This document shows positions 25,101 to 35,583 of a stretch of DNA of 64,000 bases, one piece after another. Position numbers and translations under genes: made by a program. The stretch covers positions 682,001-746,000 of the forward strand of contig NC_089194.1 of the NCBI RefSeq assembly GCF_947507565.1. The letters are read 5' to 3'. The DNA comes from Oscarella lobularis (taxonomy: Eukaryota; Porifera; Homoscleromorpha; Homosclerophorida; Oscarellidae). How positions within the stretch are numbered: position 1 is the first letter of the stretch; every line of letters begins with the position of its first letter. The notes below the pieces were generated by a model. That model did not search any database. It was not told where the DNA came from and worked only from the letters and a program-made list of their open reading frames with translations.

Positions 25101-28085
25101 AAAAATTTCTGTTGGACTGTTACGTTTCGAAGCGGCATCGCCATTTTTGTCGTCATCGCCCAAAAAATCATTCTCTTCACTCGCTTAAAAAATGGAGGCT
25201 TTTGAAAGAAGTTAAAACAGTCTAAAACTTGCAAACTTTCAAGAAGAAAAGAGCTTGATAACTGAAACTGCAGCTCGTTTTGATCTCCACACTTTACTTC
25301 ACTATCATTAGGCTTGTCTGTTGCAGGGGTTGTCTCTTTCAAACTACCTGCGAAACAAAAGATTTCAACAATGCTTTTTGCAATAAATCAAGTAGGATAG
25401 TTCCAGCATGCATTTGAAGGGGCCACTACCATCCGGATATGCATAACGCCGATACATTCATCGAAAAAACTATCAGCCTGTGTTTTACCAGCCTCGTGCA
25501 TGGTGCTACCATGTCGCATGCATACCTGGTGAAGAAGCTAATTGGTCTTTGCTACTCAATTGATCTGGGGTTCGTTTTTCGCTGTGCGGAGACCTTAATT
25601 ATTAAGTAAATTCGTAAGACACGTCTCACTCCACTTAAAAATTACTGTTGGATCGGTTCGCCTGTTCTTTGCATTTCTTCGCAAATTGGGTGTTCTTGTT
25701 TCGCTAAAAAATGATAATTCTCAGAAGATAAGAAAAGGAAACATCCTAAAACCTTTAGCTGAAGTTGAGGAATCAAGTCCTAGTACATCTATGAGTTTGT
25801 ACTTAAAGCCACCTCTCAATTCCATTTCTTGCAAATCCAGTAGCGAAATTTTTTCTACTGTCTTCATATCTCTAAAACCAAATTCGCAAAACTTTTGAAA
25901 GAGGTCTTGACAGTTAATTCTGTTGAGAAAGTTCATCACTTCCTTTTCGCCTAATATAGCATTTAAGAAGAAAAGGGAATGCCAAAATGTAAACATTTTT
26001 AAAATCCGATGGGCACCTTGCGGGCAATCGCTTAAAGCAACGCTCTGTTGTCTTCCTGTACCACTGCGATCTAGATGCAGAGAGTACTGTTAACATTGCC
26101 TTGCCTGCAATTCCATTACACCAACTTGGTTGCTTGCCTTGCGGTTGAAAGGCACCTAAAAGGATCAACGTTTTTGTAAGAAAAGGAAAAAGCGGAAAAG
26201 GATATACCAGTAGAAAAGGTCCCCAAGCTTTGCGCAGAAGCAAAAGCGTGCCCCCTCGTCTCTTCAGTCTGCGATGTCGGATTAACCATCACACTAGTGC
26301 TTGACGCGTTCAGGGCAGCTTTTTCATCCTGAGAAGCTTAGTTAGGCGCATAAAGAAAGAGATAAATCTTCCCTACGCCATTTCCAAAGGACTCGAGATT
26401 ATCAACATCTAATTCAGGCTTCAGAACAGATTTTTTCTCTGATGTATGCAATAAATCTAATGAGCCCGACTTTGGAAAATTAAACTTTCTCCTATAGCAC
26501 CTTTGCTACCTAAACTCATATCGGCCTCGTTGTGTTTCTCCAAAGAAAGCTGAAGAGTGAGGCTATTGCTCTTATGAAGACTTTCGCTGCTAGGCAATCT
26601 GCTAGTAGCTAATGCCTCGCCGTCAACCGTCTCTTTTCCAAACTGATCAGTGCCTAACAACATATCAGAAAAGTGAAAGAGAAGAAAAAACTCTCGGCTA
26701 GTATCTCACCGCTTGCACCCAAGGCTTCTAGTACAATGTCGGCCTGAAAATCCGTCCCTGTTTGCTCGCGGTCAGCTACATCTTCAACAGGAATTTTGCC
26801 TTAGCGAACTACAAATTCATTGGTACCTTCTGTCAGGTTTGCCGCAGGCGGAGTCGGTGAAGACTGGGTATCTATAATAGAAGAAGTACCTCTTATACAT
26901 TTCGTTGTTACGACTAGCCCCGGTCAGACCAGTTCCAGAAACGTCGTTCCCTGAAGCGTTTTTTTCTGTAGCAGGACCCTCACTACTAGTAGGCGTTCGT
27001 GAGCCAGAAGACGAGTGCCCGGGTTCGAAAACTGGAGCCGAGGTCACTGGTAGAATAAAAGAATCACTGAGAAAACGATAACAACAGAATGCCCTCACAG
27101 CCGACAACTTCTACTTCGCAATGCGCTGTAAAAACAGAACATGAGAGCCGTGCGAAAACGGGAATGCCTACTTCCACTACCTTGGTCATTCGTTTCTAGA
27201 GATTTATCTTTGAACACGTCCTCCGAAGGTAACGAAGAATTTTCAAACGAAGCATTTGAAGCACTCGATTCAAACGTAGACGTGCCTAATACGAAAATCG
27301 AAAAATAATCCTAGAACTCTCCAAAAGTTGCACCTTTAGGGCTTCCAACTTTAACTCCAGAAGTAGAAAAGCCAAAAGCATGATCTTGGCATTCTGTTAC
27401 ACCTGCTTCGTCTACGCTTCCAACTTGGATGTTTTCCAAAGCGTTTTGTTCAACATGCTTACCATTCGAGACATCAGTAAGCACCTCACTCCCTTTCCTG
27501 CAATCAAAACAAAATTTCTAAAAGTCTTGCTATCTTTTGGGGAATCAGACACTTAAAAACGTTTACGTGAAGTCACTGACAACAAGCCATTATTTCACGA
27601 GAACGAAAGCTATAGCATCACGTGAGAATTTTAAAGATCACGTGAAGCCATACAAACAGCACGCGGAGAGAATATCTTCTTTTGACGGTAAAAAATGCAG
27701 GTTTGTTTTGTAGCTATGCAATTCTACGCAGCTCTTAGACCACCCGCACAGAAAGTAATGTAATTTAAAAAGTGCACTCCCACACTTACTTCGTAGAAAG
27801 CGGGGTAGGCGTTTCCGGATTTTCCCGCTCTGCAGCTAGACAAGGCTTCGGTACAAAACATACCTTTAACCAAGGGAAAACCGGTTTACGGTCTAAATTG
27901 TTGCCATTGTCACTAGAATCATTAGCCGGGATGTCAGATTCCACGACTTTATCTACCCGGAAAAGAAAAAAATCGTTCAAAGAAATACAGGCAAGAGCTA
28001 TACGCCAGTAAAACAAACACGTGGCCGAGTTACCTAGCTCAGACAATTGAATGTCATCAACTTTGACCACCGACTCGTCATCCAT
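7182..28085 (-). CDS. RNF213-like giant AAA+ ATPase / E3 ubiquitin ligase, gene A (spliced)
   Basis: A gene of many exons separated by ~45-60 bp GT-AG introns; the product is of the order of 5,000 residues (not summed exactly), like vertebrate RNF213. Order: acidic Ser/Thr-rich N-terminus (28085 to ~26.0 kb), SAM domain (25950-25753), CBM20-like module (24954 to ~24.57 kb), N-arm (~24.5-21.1 kb), AAA core in exons 21020-15848 and 15792-13565, RING exon 12440-12234, RZ finger near 10.4-10.2 kb, C-terminal domain to the stop at 7182-7184. In the family the AAA core binds ATP and the E3 module ubiquitinates proteins and bacterial LPS in the cytosol. I chose ATG 28085 because it opens the farthest 5' exon whose splice phases fit (MDDESVV). 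That start is less certain than the rest. I found no disabling break in the exons followed. It faces paralog B head to head. Confidence 0.88.
10065..10450 (-). other. gene A: RZ-type zinc finger and following segment
   Basis: After splicing an intron in the middle, the finger reads CEGHKYFIDD then CGNADESSQCFCGAIIG. The C...H, C and C.C ligands fit the RZ (ZNFX1/RNF213) finger that carries the lipid-A-directed ligase activity in vertebrate RNF213. The last pair is C-x-C, one residue shorter than the C-x2-C I remember from human RNF213 and ZNFX1. The downstream exon holds GHILGEPRDRE and LMRILLHGALMWASC, matching gene B. Confidence 0.7.
12234..12440 (-). other. gene A: RING finger exon
   Basis: One exon with a complete C3HC4 RING: CAICHEPW, then LPCRHVYCLSC and ANCPLCESEL. 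All eight ligands are present. In RNF213 the RING is inserted in the E3 module and is partly dispensable because of the RZ finger. Confidence 0.9.
13565..15792 (-). other. gene A: AAA+ core, second large exon
   Basis: Encodes about 740 residues downstream of the DEVGLAED module, starting LVKMVVSLCKR and including RNFGGLEGVD, FGSSFPKDQEYTQ, INRVKVCMATGKTVVLLNL and LIADRD...INRMEKH. These blocks are shared almost word for word with gene B (49359-51643). They form the C-terminal AAA units that lead into the E3 back region. Confidence 0.85.
15848..21020 (-). other. gene A: AAA+ core, first large exon
   Basis: A single exon of about 5.2 kb. Three P-loops are seen: SGVGKS near 19.22 kb, GETGCGKT near 17.96 kb, and GKPGSSKS near 16.42 kb. 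Walker B motifs include LFFDEAN near 17.32 kb and VVLDEVGLAED near 16.21 kb. The last stretch has the conserved FVGISNWALDPAKMNRG block. An acidic insertion splits the GETGCGKT module (see separate entry). Gene B divides the same region into two exons, so one intron has been gained or lost since the duplication. Confidence 0.9.
17430..17935 (-). other. gene A-specific acidic insertion in an AAA module
   Basis: Between the P-loop GETGCGKT and the beta-strand LLVRVHGG there are about 170 extra residues that gene B lacks: B has only ~15 residues there. The insert is rich in Glu, Asp and Ser and contains a duplicated motif, EEMPLVSSPFKPQSSER and DEMPLVNQSFSPRSSER. It stays in frame, without stops, in an otherwise conserved exon, which argues for a real low-complexity loop rather than an intron. 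Confidence 0.7.
24570..24954 (-). other. gene A: CBM20-like module, two exons
   Basis: Exon 24954-24796 begins VDNVLVTFHALVDP, and the next exon (about 24742-24570) carries GQYYLPESLVDKSIPYEYKF. The pattern (VTFHA..., a beta-sandwich, then IPYKY/IPYEY) matches gene B and, from memory, the starch-binding-like N-terminal module of RNF213. Glycan binding is not shown by the sequence. Confidence 0.55.
25753..27998 (-). other. gene A: disordered N-terminal exons and SAM domain
   Basis: Small exons encode acidic Ser/Thr/Gly/Asn-rich sequence with no fold, for example exons near 27.98, 27.45, 27.25, 27.0, 26.7 and 26.6 kb. Those I could phase begin and end after the first base of a codon (class 1-1). 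The last exon (25950-25753) is a SAM domain of about 65 residues, from EKEVMNFLNRINCQDLF to the helix KYKLIDVLGL. SAM domains polymerise or bind other SAM proteins. I do not know this domain in human RNF213. Confidence 0.7.
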
Positions 28086-29410
28086 CTGCACAAATACCGC
28101 CTGAAAAGCCTCTACTATCTACTATTTAGCCTTAATTACGCCAAAAACAATGCGGAGTCTGAAAAGACTGCGAGACTGTCCAGACTTGCGATTCAACTTC
28201 GAGGGCGACCTTCGAGAAGGATGACGGTGACAAAATGACAAAGCCAAGGTAATGCAATCAAAAGTGACAGCTCAAACCTAATTAGTCACAACCCTGGACG
28301 AAGTGCACGCTGTAGTTTGAACCATATGGCTGGTACAGTATTAGTAGTCTCCCATCGAAGACTACATTCTTTGTCTCCACGTAATAGTTCCCATCACCCA
28401 AGTCATCTTCATTCTGAAGGCCGGGTATGCAATAATAACTCCACTCTACTCCTTTCAAGGTCGTTATTCTCGTGGTCGAACGCCTTAAAAATTAATTCCT
28501 TTTAAGCACCGCACTCCACGTTTAATTTCTCACTAAATTTACGCTTTTTACGTGTATGGGTCCTTGTCATCTTTTCCAAAAATTACCTTTGTTATGATCA
28601 CTTTGATATGCTCTCCTCTTTGCTGGCATCATCTTCATCCCACGATGATTCTCTCACTTTATACCGCGTATATTGCCGCCACTCGGCCACCAAGCCTTAG
28701 CCTCACTTGACAACAACACATCTATTCAAAACCTCATCTTCCTCATCAAAAGAATTGAAATATTGAACAATATCAGTAGCGCCCTCGGAATCAGAGCCAA
28801 ATGTTCTTTGGAACGACGCTTGGCTACAGTTCTTGGTATATGGTGCAGTATCTATCGCTCAATTCAAAGTTGAAGATGAGCAAGTTCCAGATCGAACGTT
28901 GCGGTCGTTCTCTTTTGAGACCTAAAAACTTACATTCAAACAATTAGAGGACGATTGAGGCGAGCTGCAGTAAATAAATAAATAAATAAAAATAAACAGA
29001 CGATATTAGAAGGGTAGTGCATTGCACGTAGTCTGGCACAAAGACATGATCAGGGCCCCCTAGCTGTTATTTAGGCTCGCTGTAGACACAACTCCTCTCT
29101 CCTCTATCTGGCTAGAACATCTCACACTAACTCAAACGACGATACGACGTCGACTGTTCTAAAAGCACGCAGCGCGATGAAGTTTCTTGGTTCACAACTA
29201 AAAATCCCGGACATCAACACGGAGAAACTGAATTTCGAACCACTTTATCGTTTATCTACTTTCTGCCTAAATATAACGTTCCGTTTCTTCTTTATCTTAG
29301 AACACAACAGAGGTTTCTCGCCATCAAATTGAATCACCGGTGCCTTAATTCTGAAGTGCTCGTGCGAATCGGCTACGCTTGCGAAGACGACGAGGCCTAA
29401 AAACATCTAC
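28086..29410. other. intergenic region upstream of gene A
   Basis: No gene is recognised. A short AAAT run is present at about 28973-28992. The likely promoter of gene A must be here or in its first bases, but I see no clear TATA box or other element. Confidence 0.4.
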
Positions 29411-29419
29411 GTAGCCATG

Positions 29420-29628
29420 TAGCCTCGCGTAGCCAGGCCCTTCTCCCTGCTCTCCCGTATGTCCACGGGAGGGGAGAAGGGCCTGGTATCTGGAAAATCA
29501 CGTGGTGCCCCCTTTTGGGGGTGCGGTTGGTATGACGCGGTAGGATGTGACGCCTCTCTGATAAGTGCTAATAAAGTTGACCTTTTCAAACGATCGCGCG
29601 CGTCTCCAACATGGCTGAAAGCGTATCG
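29420..29628 (+). repeat. left terminal inverted repeat
   Basis: Starts TAGCCTCGCGTAG and ends GAAAGCGTATCG. A hairpin lies near the tip: CCAGGCCCTTCTCC (from 29433) pairs with GGAGAAGGGCCTGG (to about 29486), with ctcccgt/acgggag inside it. Confidence 0.95.
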
Positions 29629-29663
29629 TCCATGCAGACAAACGATTGGAATACACGCTGTTT

Positions 29664-32402
29664 ATGGTCATTATTTTCTTCCAAAAACACGGATCTGTTA
29701 CTTTTAATTGGCGTACTTCCGGCAGGCTGCGCGACCAGTTTGAGGATTCCCCTTCCAATTCCGTATTAGTGTCGGACGTGCAGGCTCTGTTTCGCAGCCA
29801 GTATGGCCCTCTCAGCCACGTTGAAGTCGGGAATGCCACGCGCGCCGCTTTTCCTGCCCTCAAAAGAGTGAAAAGAGGCAGAAATTACGTCTACGCTGGG
29901 ATTAGGAAAAAGATAAGAAAAGAACAGGACCCAGCCGGCATTTCGAACACAACGCCAAGTCACGCTGGTAGGTTCGGTTCCGTTTTGGCGTACACTCTTA
30001 TAACATCATTTCTCAGATCTGTGTGACATACCGTGGGATTCAGTCATTGACTCACTGGGCCTTGAGTTGGATCAACTGGTTGCTCTAGGATGCGATATAA
30101 ATGGATTTCTCGATTTTCGTGTTATCATTAAACGCACCGCTCCTATGCTGTATAACGTTCTGCGCCGTGTGATGAAATCTCCAACTTCACACACGAGCAA
30201 TGTCGACGTCGACGACCACGACAACGATGACGCCGGTCTGGGACTTTCTGCAGCTCTAGTCTTATCGATATTGATGAAAAATCGATCGTCATCAGACATA
30301 GCACTATGGCTTCCAACATTGATATCCAAGTTTCTTATTAGCAATTCTGCGAGCAAACAGGTATTGTTAATTAATCTACTTGGGTGTGAGTGATATCAGT
30401 TTCCTTGCCAAAAAGGTAATGAGATGTATGAACACTCTTGGAGTCTCAACATCCTACAGCCACAGTTGGAGGCATCTGAAAAGCATAGCCGACAATATGG
30501 CTGTTCCTGTCTCTGAGAATAACAAAGCTCGAGTTTTAGCGTACGACAATCTCAATATCACTAAGCATGTCGGCCATGAAAGGACTGGTACGACTCATGC
30601 TTTCTGTTTTACTTTTTTCCACTGATATATTTTTTCAAGATAAACGCCTTGAACGTTGGGACATGACTACACGACTAGTCATTGACTTTGATGAGGCTCT
30701 TCCGGAAGTGCCACCTGACACTAGGCTGGTAAAACGTTATTTTATTTGTATACGTGCCTGATGTATACGTACAGGCACGTTCACGTCATTTGCTGGACGA
30801 AGCTGCTATTTTGCCATCCTTGTCCGACAACGACCACTTGTTTCTAAACGGAGTGAACTACATCAAACGGTTCCTGATAAATAATTTTCCAGCCTTTTCT
30901 CAATTGCGACGTTTCTGCCCAACATTGCAATCTTTCAAAGTCCCATGCAAACCAAAAATTTCTCCCCTTGAAATACTGGATGTGAACGAGGGCTGCAGAG
31001 ATGGGAACATTCGTGTTCTCGACGTCTTTGCTAGTGATCTAGGAAAAAAGGACGACACAGCAGTGGTATGTGCCCTCTGCTACATCAGGTTAAATAATAA
31101 TCATTTATAGAACGTTGTCGGAGACCAGCTCACGTGCAAAAACATCCGCGGGGCCAAGCGAATCAGAAGGCCTGAGCCAATAGGTGTAAACAAGCTAAAC
31201 TGGGCCAAAGAATCACCTGGTACGTATGTTCTTGCTAAAATTTACTTACATCGTACTCATCGTAGGTGACTTTCATTTTATGTGGGAGTGCCTATGCCTT
31301 TGCCTAGAAACGTTTTGGGGTGACACTGATACCAAAGGCTCACTCTGTCACCTCAAAGACGCTCTAGGGTTGTCAATGGTAGACAAGAGAGGAAAAAAAT
31401 TTCAGCAAGCTGACGAATTTTTTCTACACGTTAGTACAGCACATTCTACCAGTCAAATACCTTGTTTTTCTGACATTTTGCTAGGTTTTCCAAGGGCATC
31501 TAATTCTGGCTACTTGCAATCACCTTGGAATGACAACAAAAGACGACAACTACGAAATCAAAGAAGATGACAAGGAGAGATGGTTTGAGGCAACGGCGCG
31601 GAACCTCTTTGCTGTGACGATTCAAGTGAAAAATCCGTCTTTTCCCGAGATCAGTACGGACGACGTGTACGCCTCTCACAGGGCGTTACTGCACATGGGA
31701 TTTCTTTACTTAAATCTCAGAGATGCTATTCGCTACGAAAACGGGCCTGAAATAATCAGGATGTGGCGATTTTGGCTTCTCCCGTTTCTTGGTGGGCACA
31801 AGGTTAACTACGCAAACGAAGCGGCGAATCTTTTGGCCAACCTCGCGGCTGATTGGTCTCCAACTGTTGCCTACGTTCACACTAACTTTCGCACAGTCAA
31901 TATGTCAGGGAAGAAAGGAGGAGGGAAGCCAATTGACCAGCTAGTTGAGCACTACAATTTGTAAGTCCTCTCTTAGTGCTGTTTTGATAACGAAAACTGT
32001 TTGTTCAGGCTTATCAAGAATACGGTGCGCTCTAGTGGGGCAAATCTAACAAAAGCGCACGTAGCTTTGGTCTCCAAAGTAGCGTACCATCTCTTGGAGG
32101 CCGACAGAGAATGCGAAACGTCACTAGGGATCTACAGACCTGCTAAGCACACGACCACTTCTTCAGAAAACGACATTTCAAGAATAGTTACCATTCTGAA
32201 CGATTCAGGAGTTGCACAGTTGAAAGAGCAAAGACAGTCTTCGTCGCACGGATTTTCTGACCCCAGAAGGCTAGGCATAAGAAAGGTAGAGGAGGGATGG
32301 CTTAGGAAATACCTGCAGAAGGAAGAATTCGACGTTCCCACAGCAACCCACGAAATCCCTAGGAGAAATATTGAGAATATAGAGGATTTCATCGAATTGT
32401 AA
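29664..32402 (+). CDS. DUF6589-type transposase (spliced)
   Basis: At least eight exons with ~40-60 bp introns. The N-terminus (about 29690-29940) resembles an RFX-type winged helix: VSDVQALF, GNATRAAFPALKR, then YVYAGIRKK. The body follows the DUF6589 pattern: GVSTSY and VLAYDNLNI (exon ~30400-30590), VVGDQLTCKNIRGAKR (~31110), GDFHFMWECL (~31265), a helical region, NYANEAANLL (~31810) and GKKGGGKPIDQ (~31910), ending in a stop at 32400-32402. The Asp residues in YDN, GDQLT and GDFH are candidates for catalysis, by inference. The true start is uncertain: an ATG in the TIR (29611) is in another frame and would need an extra splice. Confidence 0.75.
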
Positions 32403-32437
32403 CTCTCTTTTTGTTATTGATCTTATAGATAAACACA

Positions 32438-34228
32438 CTAACAATGATCGTGCTCTATTGAATTTTCTGGAAAATGAAGTGCATGAAACAACGATGCCGC
32501 AAAACGCTTTTGAACACCAGGAATTCTCTCTGCGTCAGAAACGGTACGGATACTGGAACTGACGTCTATTATCTTTTCTAGCAGCGCGTTGCTTGCAACT
32601 CCTTCCACTCCTAAGGAGAACATCCGGTGGGCTTCAGCTTCCCGTCGTCTCCACGAAACCAGTCGACGAGCCAGAAGGTTCCTCATGTAAGTAGAAACGT
32701 GGGTTTTTACTTGAGGCTGCTGGTCGTTCTGGCCACGGTGCATTCGGCGTTTTCTAGGCCTCGTTTTTGAGTAAACAAACAATTTGTTAGGATCGTCTTG
32801 ATCAAAGTCACAGTGGTAGCAACAGGGAAAGTCTCTCTGGCTATCAGCGTCGTAGGACGAATCAAGCAGTTGGCAGAAGCGTTCTCGGATACATCGTTTA
32901 CTGGTAATTAGGGTTGATACGGACGAATCGACTGTCTTTCCTCTTAGACTCAGCGACTTGTATAACAGGACGCAGGTGGACGACTTACCATCTCTTCCAG
33001 CTCTCCCAAAAATTTGGTAAACTTCCATTACTGAACGTGGGACGCCATAGTAGAGCACTAGCCGAACATCACTCACGTCGATACCCTTGAACATACATTA
33101 ATTAAGGTTCACGAAAACATTATCAGATGGTTCTGGTACCATTCCAAATCCTATAGTGGCGATAACCACTGTCACCTTTCCTGCCCGGAAATCTTCCTCT
33201 GTTTGTCGTTTAGTCCCGTATGTAAGAGAGGAGTGGTGAATGGCAACTTTTCCAGACCAGCAGAGTATCTCCCAGAGAGTCGTAGCTAATGCCTTTGTTC
33301 CAACATAGATTATGGTTTTCACACTTCGATCCTCTCGAAGCATGGTCGTAATTGGCTCCAGTGTTGCCTATCAGTAATAGTTTGAAACAGTCCGCCTAGA
33401 AAAATGTACAACACCGTACCTCGTCATTGATCTTCATTGATAAGAACATAAAAAACAAATTCGGACGATTCAGAGGCTTTTCTATGAACACTGGGTGGAC
33501 CATGTTCAACTTTGTCCTAACGTCCTTTAATTGAGGTCGTGTAATTGTGGCTGTAAGAATCATGATGGGGCAGTTGCAGTGAGACCTCACAGACCCAATT
33601 TTGCAATAATTCGGTCGAAAATTGGCCCTAGCATCATAGAGTTACAATAGTAAAGTGATGACTCTCTCTAACCATTCAGTCACACAATGGGCTTCGTCAA
33701 CTGCAATCAGCTTCACTCGATCTCCTACTCTGGTGCGCATAAGGGTTAGCCACTTTGAGCTTACAACGCACTCGGGTGATAGATAAACTATAACAAATTG
33801 AGAGGTATAAAAATGAATGAGTTTAGCATATAAATTACAGTATTGGCAGCAATTCAGAACACACTCAGGAATTTCCTCCAATTGGGACACAGATACACAT
33901 GACACTGCACTCAGTCCCAATGTCTGGAGTTTGGCTACCTGGAAAAACGGTTGGGTATAGCAAGTGCAAATTGAAAATGTAGGTTTTTCACCTGTTCTAT
34001 CATTAGCGCATGCAATGGGCTGACGATAAGGCAGCACGATGAAGGCCCGCATAGCAAAGGTGGCAGTTGATAGCAAAGGGATTTACCACCGGCAGTAGTC
34101 AGCTTGACCACAACATCTTTGCCATCCGCTACTGCTTCAATCGCTTCTAGCTGTCCGTCGCGAAACGACTGGAGACCGAAGACTTCCCTAAGAAGCCGTG
34201 TTGCTTTACGCGATACGCTTTCAGCCAT
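32438..34228 (-). CDS. RecQ-family DNA helicase (spliced)
   Basis: Exons read in order from ATG 34228, which lies inside the right TIR (MAESVS). Motif 0: FGLQSFRDGQ. Motif I: TTAGGKS. Motif II: VDEAHC near 33.68 kb. Motif III: LTATIT near 33.55 kb. After a short intron at ~33070-33124, GIDVSDVRLV joins the preceding IATIGFGM. Motif VI is QIFGRAGRDGK. A RecQ zinc-binding region follows (ERFCQLL ... CCYHCD). The protein is shorter than cellular RecQ/BLM helicases. In this setting it probably unwinds DNA during transposition. No break is seen. Confidence 0.85.
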
Positions 34229-34419
34229 GTTGGAGACGCGCGCGATCGTTTGAAAAGGTCAACTTTATTAGCACTTATCAGAGAGGCGTCACATCCTACC
34301 GCGTCATACCAACCGCACCCCCAAAAGGGGGCACCACGTGATTTTCCAGATACCAGGCCCTTCTCCCCTCCCGTGGACATACGGGAGAGCAGGGAGAAGG
34401 GCCTGGCTACGCGAGGCTA
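34211..34419 (-). repeat. right terminal inverted repeat
   Basis: The reverse complement reads the same as 29420-29628 over 209 bp, and it includes the helicase start codon and first six codons. The element ends CTACGCGAGGCTA followed by the gtagccatg duplication. Confidence 0.95.
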
Positions 34420-34428
34420 GTAGCCATG

Positions 34429-35027
34429 CGGTTCCTGTGCATAGTCAAGTGACTCAAAGGCGCACGCGCGAACGCTTCGACCATCCTGTTGCCTAACCCT
34501 AATCTCTGGCACAATTCTCCGACGAAATCTCTACGAATGACAATGACGCAATCGCTGAGGAGAGCTCGGCAACATTACGTTTTCGTTGAGTGACCGATCG
34601 AGTGCTTCTTTCAGAGCTTTCGATCGTTCCCTTTCGAACGAGCTCGCATCGTCCATGCATCCTGCTGAGTCACTGTTCCATCTGCTGTGAAGCTCCTTTA
34701 AGTTTGACGAAACGAGGGACAGTATGATCTATCTACATTCTCTTATAGCCAGACGCTCATATCGAGAGCCCGGATGACCTAGCCTGACCTAACTGAACGA
34801 ATTTATCTAGCTAGAGGAATGCGTTGTTTTTTCGTAGGAGCCGTGCGACTCGCACGTGAATGCAAATTCACTTTCCCCGAATTATGTATGACGTCAGTAA
34901 ACGTCATATGACGTATGACGTCAGCAAACGTCGATGCGTTTCTTCGAAGACAAGCAGGAAGCATTTCTGCGAGTTTGACGCCGTTTCAATTCAACGAGAA
35001 GCCCCGTTGCAGCTAACGCCACAGGGA
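34429..35027. promoter_or_regulatory. upstream region of gene B with CRE-like repeats
   Basis: No gene is seen. At 34887-34933 a ~20-bp unit (tatgacgtcagtaaacgtca) occurs twice with a 27-bp period, so the CREB/ATF-type palindrome TGACGTCA is present at 34889-34896 and 34916-34923. The frame of gene B's first exon is open through this stretch back to ATG 34860, so I cannot exclude that it is coding. Confidence 0.4.
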
Positions 35028-35583
35028 ATGAGTGGAGAGGAATTGAATGCACGAGAAGCAGCGACTGGCGATGCACCGCATTTAGAAGAGGAAGTGCCAC
35101 CAAAAGAATCGAATCAACTGGCCGAAACTGGTAGGAAATAAGGCAAATGTAATTTTTAATGATTGTTTAACGTCGTGTCGTCCCTATCCTTTTTATTCGC
35201 ATCTGCTCCTAACCCCTAACCCCTAACCCCACCTCCCCCACAAGAAGAAATGAGTGGACAGACGCTTAGAACAACAGAAGCGACAACTAGCGATGCTACG
35301 CTTTCGGTCGAGGCAGTAAAGCTGATAGACTTGCATGTACCTCCCGAAACTGGTAAGAAAAACTCTATTTAAGGCGCAGGGCCAATTCTCGCAAATGAAT
35401 CGCACGTCTTACGTCGTTCCGGCGCCTAATCGTTTCCCCAATCCCCTAGCTCCTTTGCCAACCCAAGAAATGAGTGAAGAGAAATCAAAAGAAGGAGAAG
35501 CGGGGACTACCCCGACTAACGGCGATACGGGTTCAGTAGGCGAAGGAGATTTGAACCCCTCAAATCTACGAGGCGAAACTGGT
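35028..35583 (+). other. gene B: three look-alike N-terminal exons
   Basis: Three consecutive exons share the layout EMS(G/E)... acidic filler ...ETG|gt: MSGEEL...LAETG, EEMSGQ...PPETG (about 35248-35351) and EMSEEKS...RGETG (about 35468-35581). Each donor splits a Gly codon after its first base. Sequence between the anchors has diverged. They look like copies of one exon. The link to the 38-kb exons is supported by phase (1 to 1) but crosses a 2.5-kb intron. Confidence 0.55.

Larger units (their letters stand above)
29411..34428 (+). mobile_element. AcademH-type DNA transposon, 5,000 bp, with 9-bp target duplications
   Basis: The element proper is 29420-34419, exactly 5,000 bp. TIRs of 209 bp read identically. 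The 9-bp sequence gtagccatg flanks it at 29411-29419 and 34420-34428. It carries two convergent multi-exon genes whose stops are 35 bp apart: a plus-strand DUF6589-type transposase and a minus-strand RecQ-family helicase. That pair is what I recall for the AcademH lineage of Academ transposons in animals and fungi. Identical TIRs, an exact target duplication and no visible coding break suggest a young, possibly autonomous copy. It sits between the two RNF213-like genes. Confidence 0.88.

Noticed and set aside
29459-34380. Identical short ORFs starting MSTGGEKGL at both ends of the Academ element
   Set aside because: They are the same TIR read from both sides. The shared protein reflects the inverted repeat, not a gene.
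35209-35230. Telomere-like ctaacccctaacccctaacccc run
   Set aside because: Only about three units, directly before a splice acceptor (cacaag) of gene B; most likely part of a pyrimidine/C-rich intron end.
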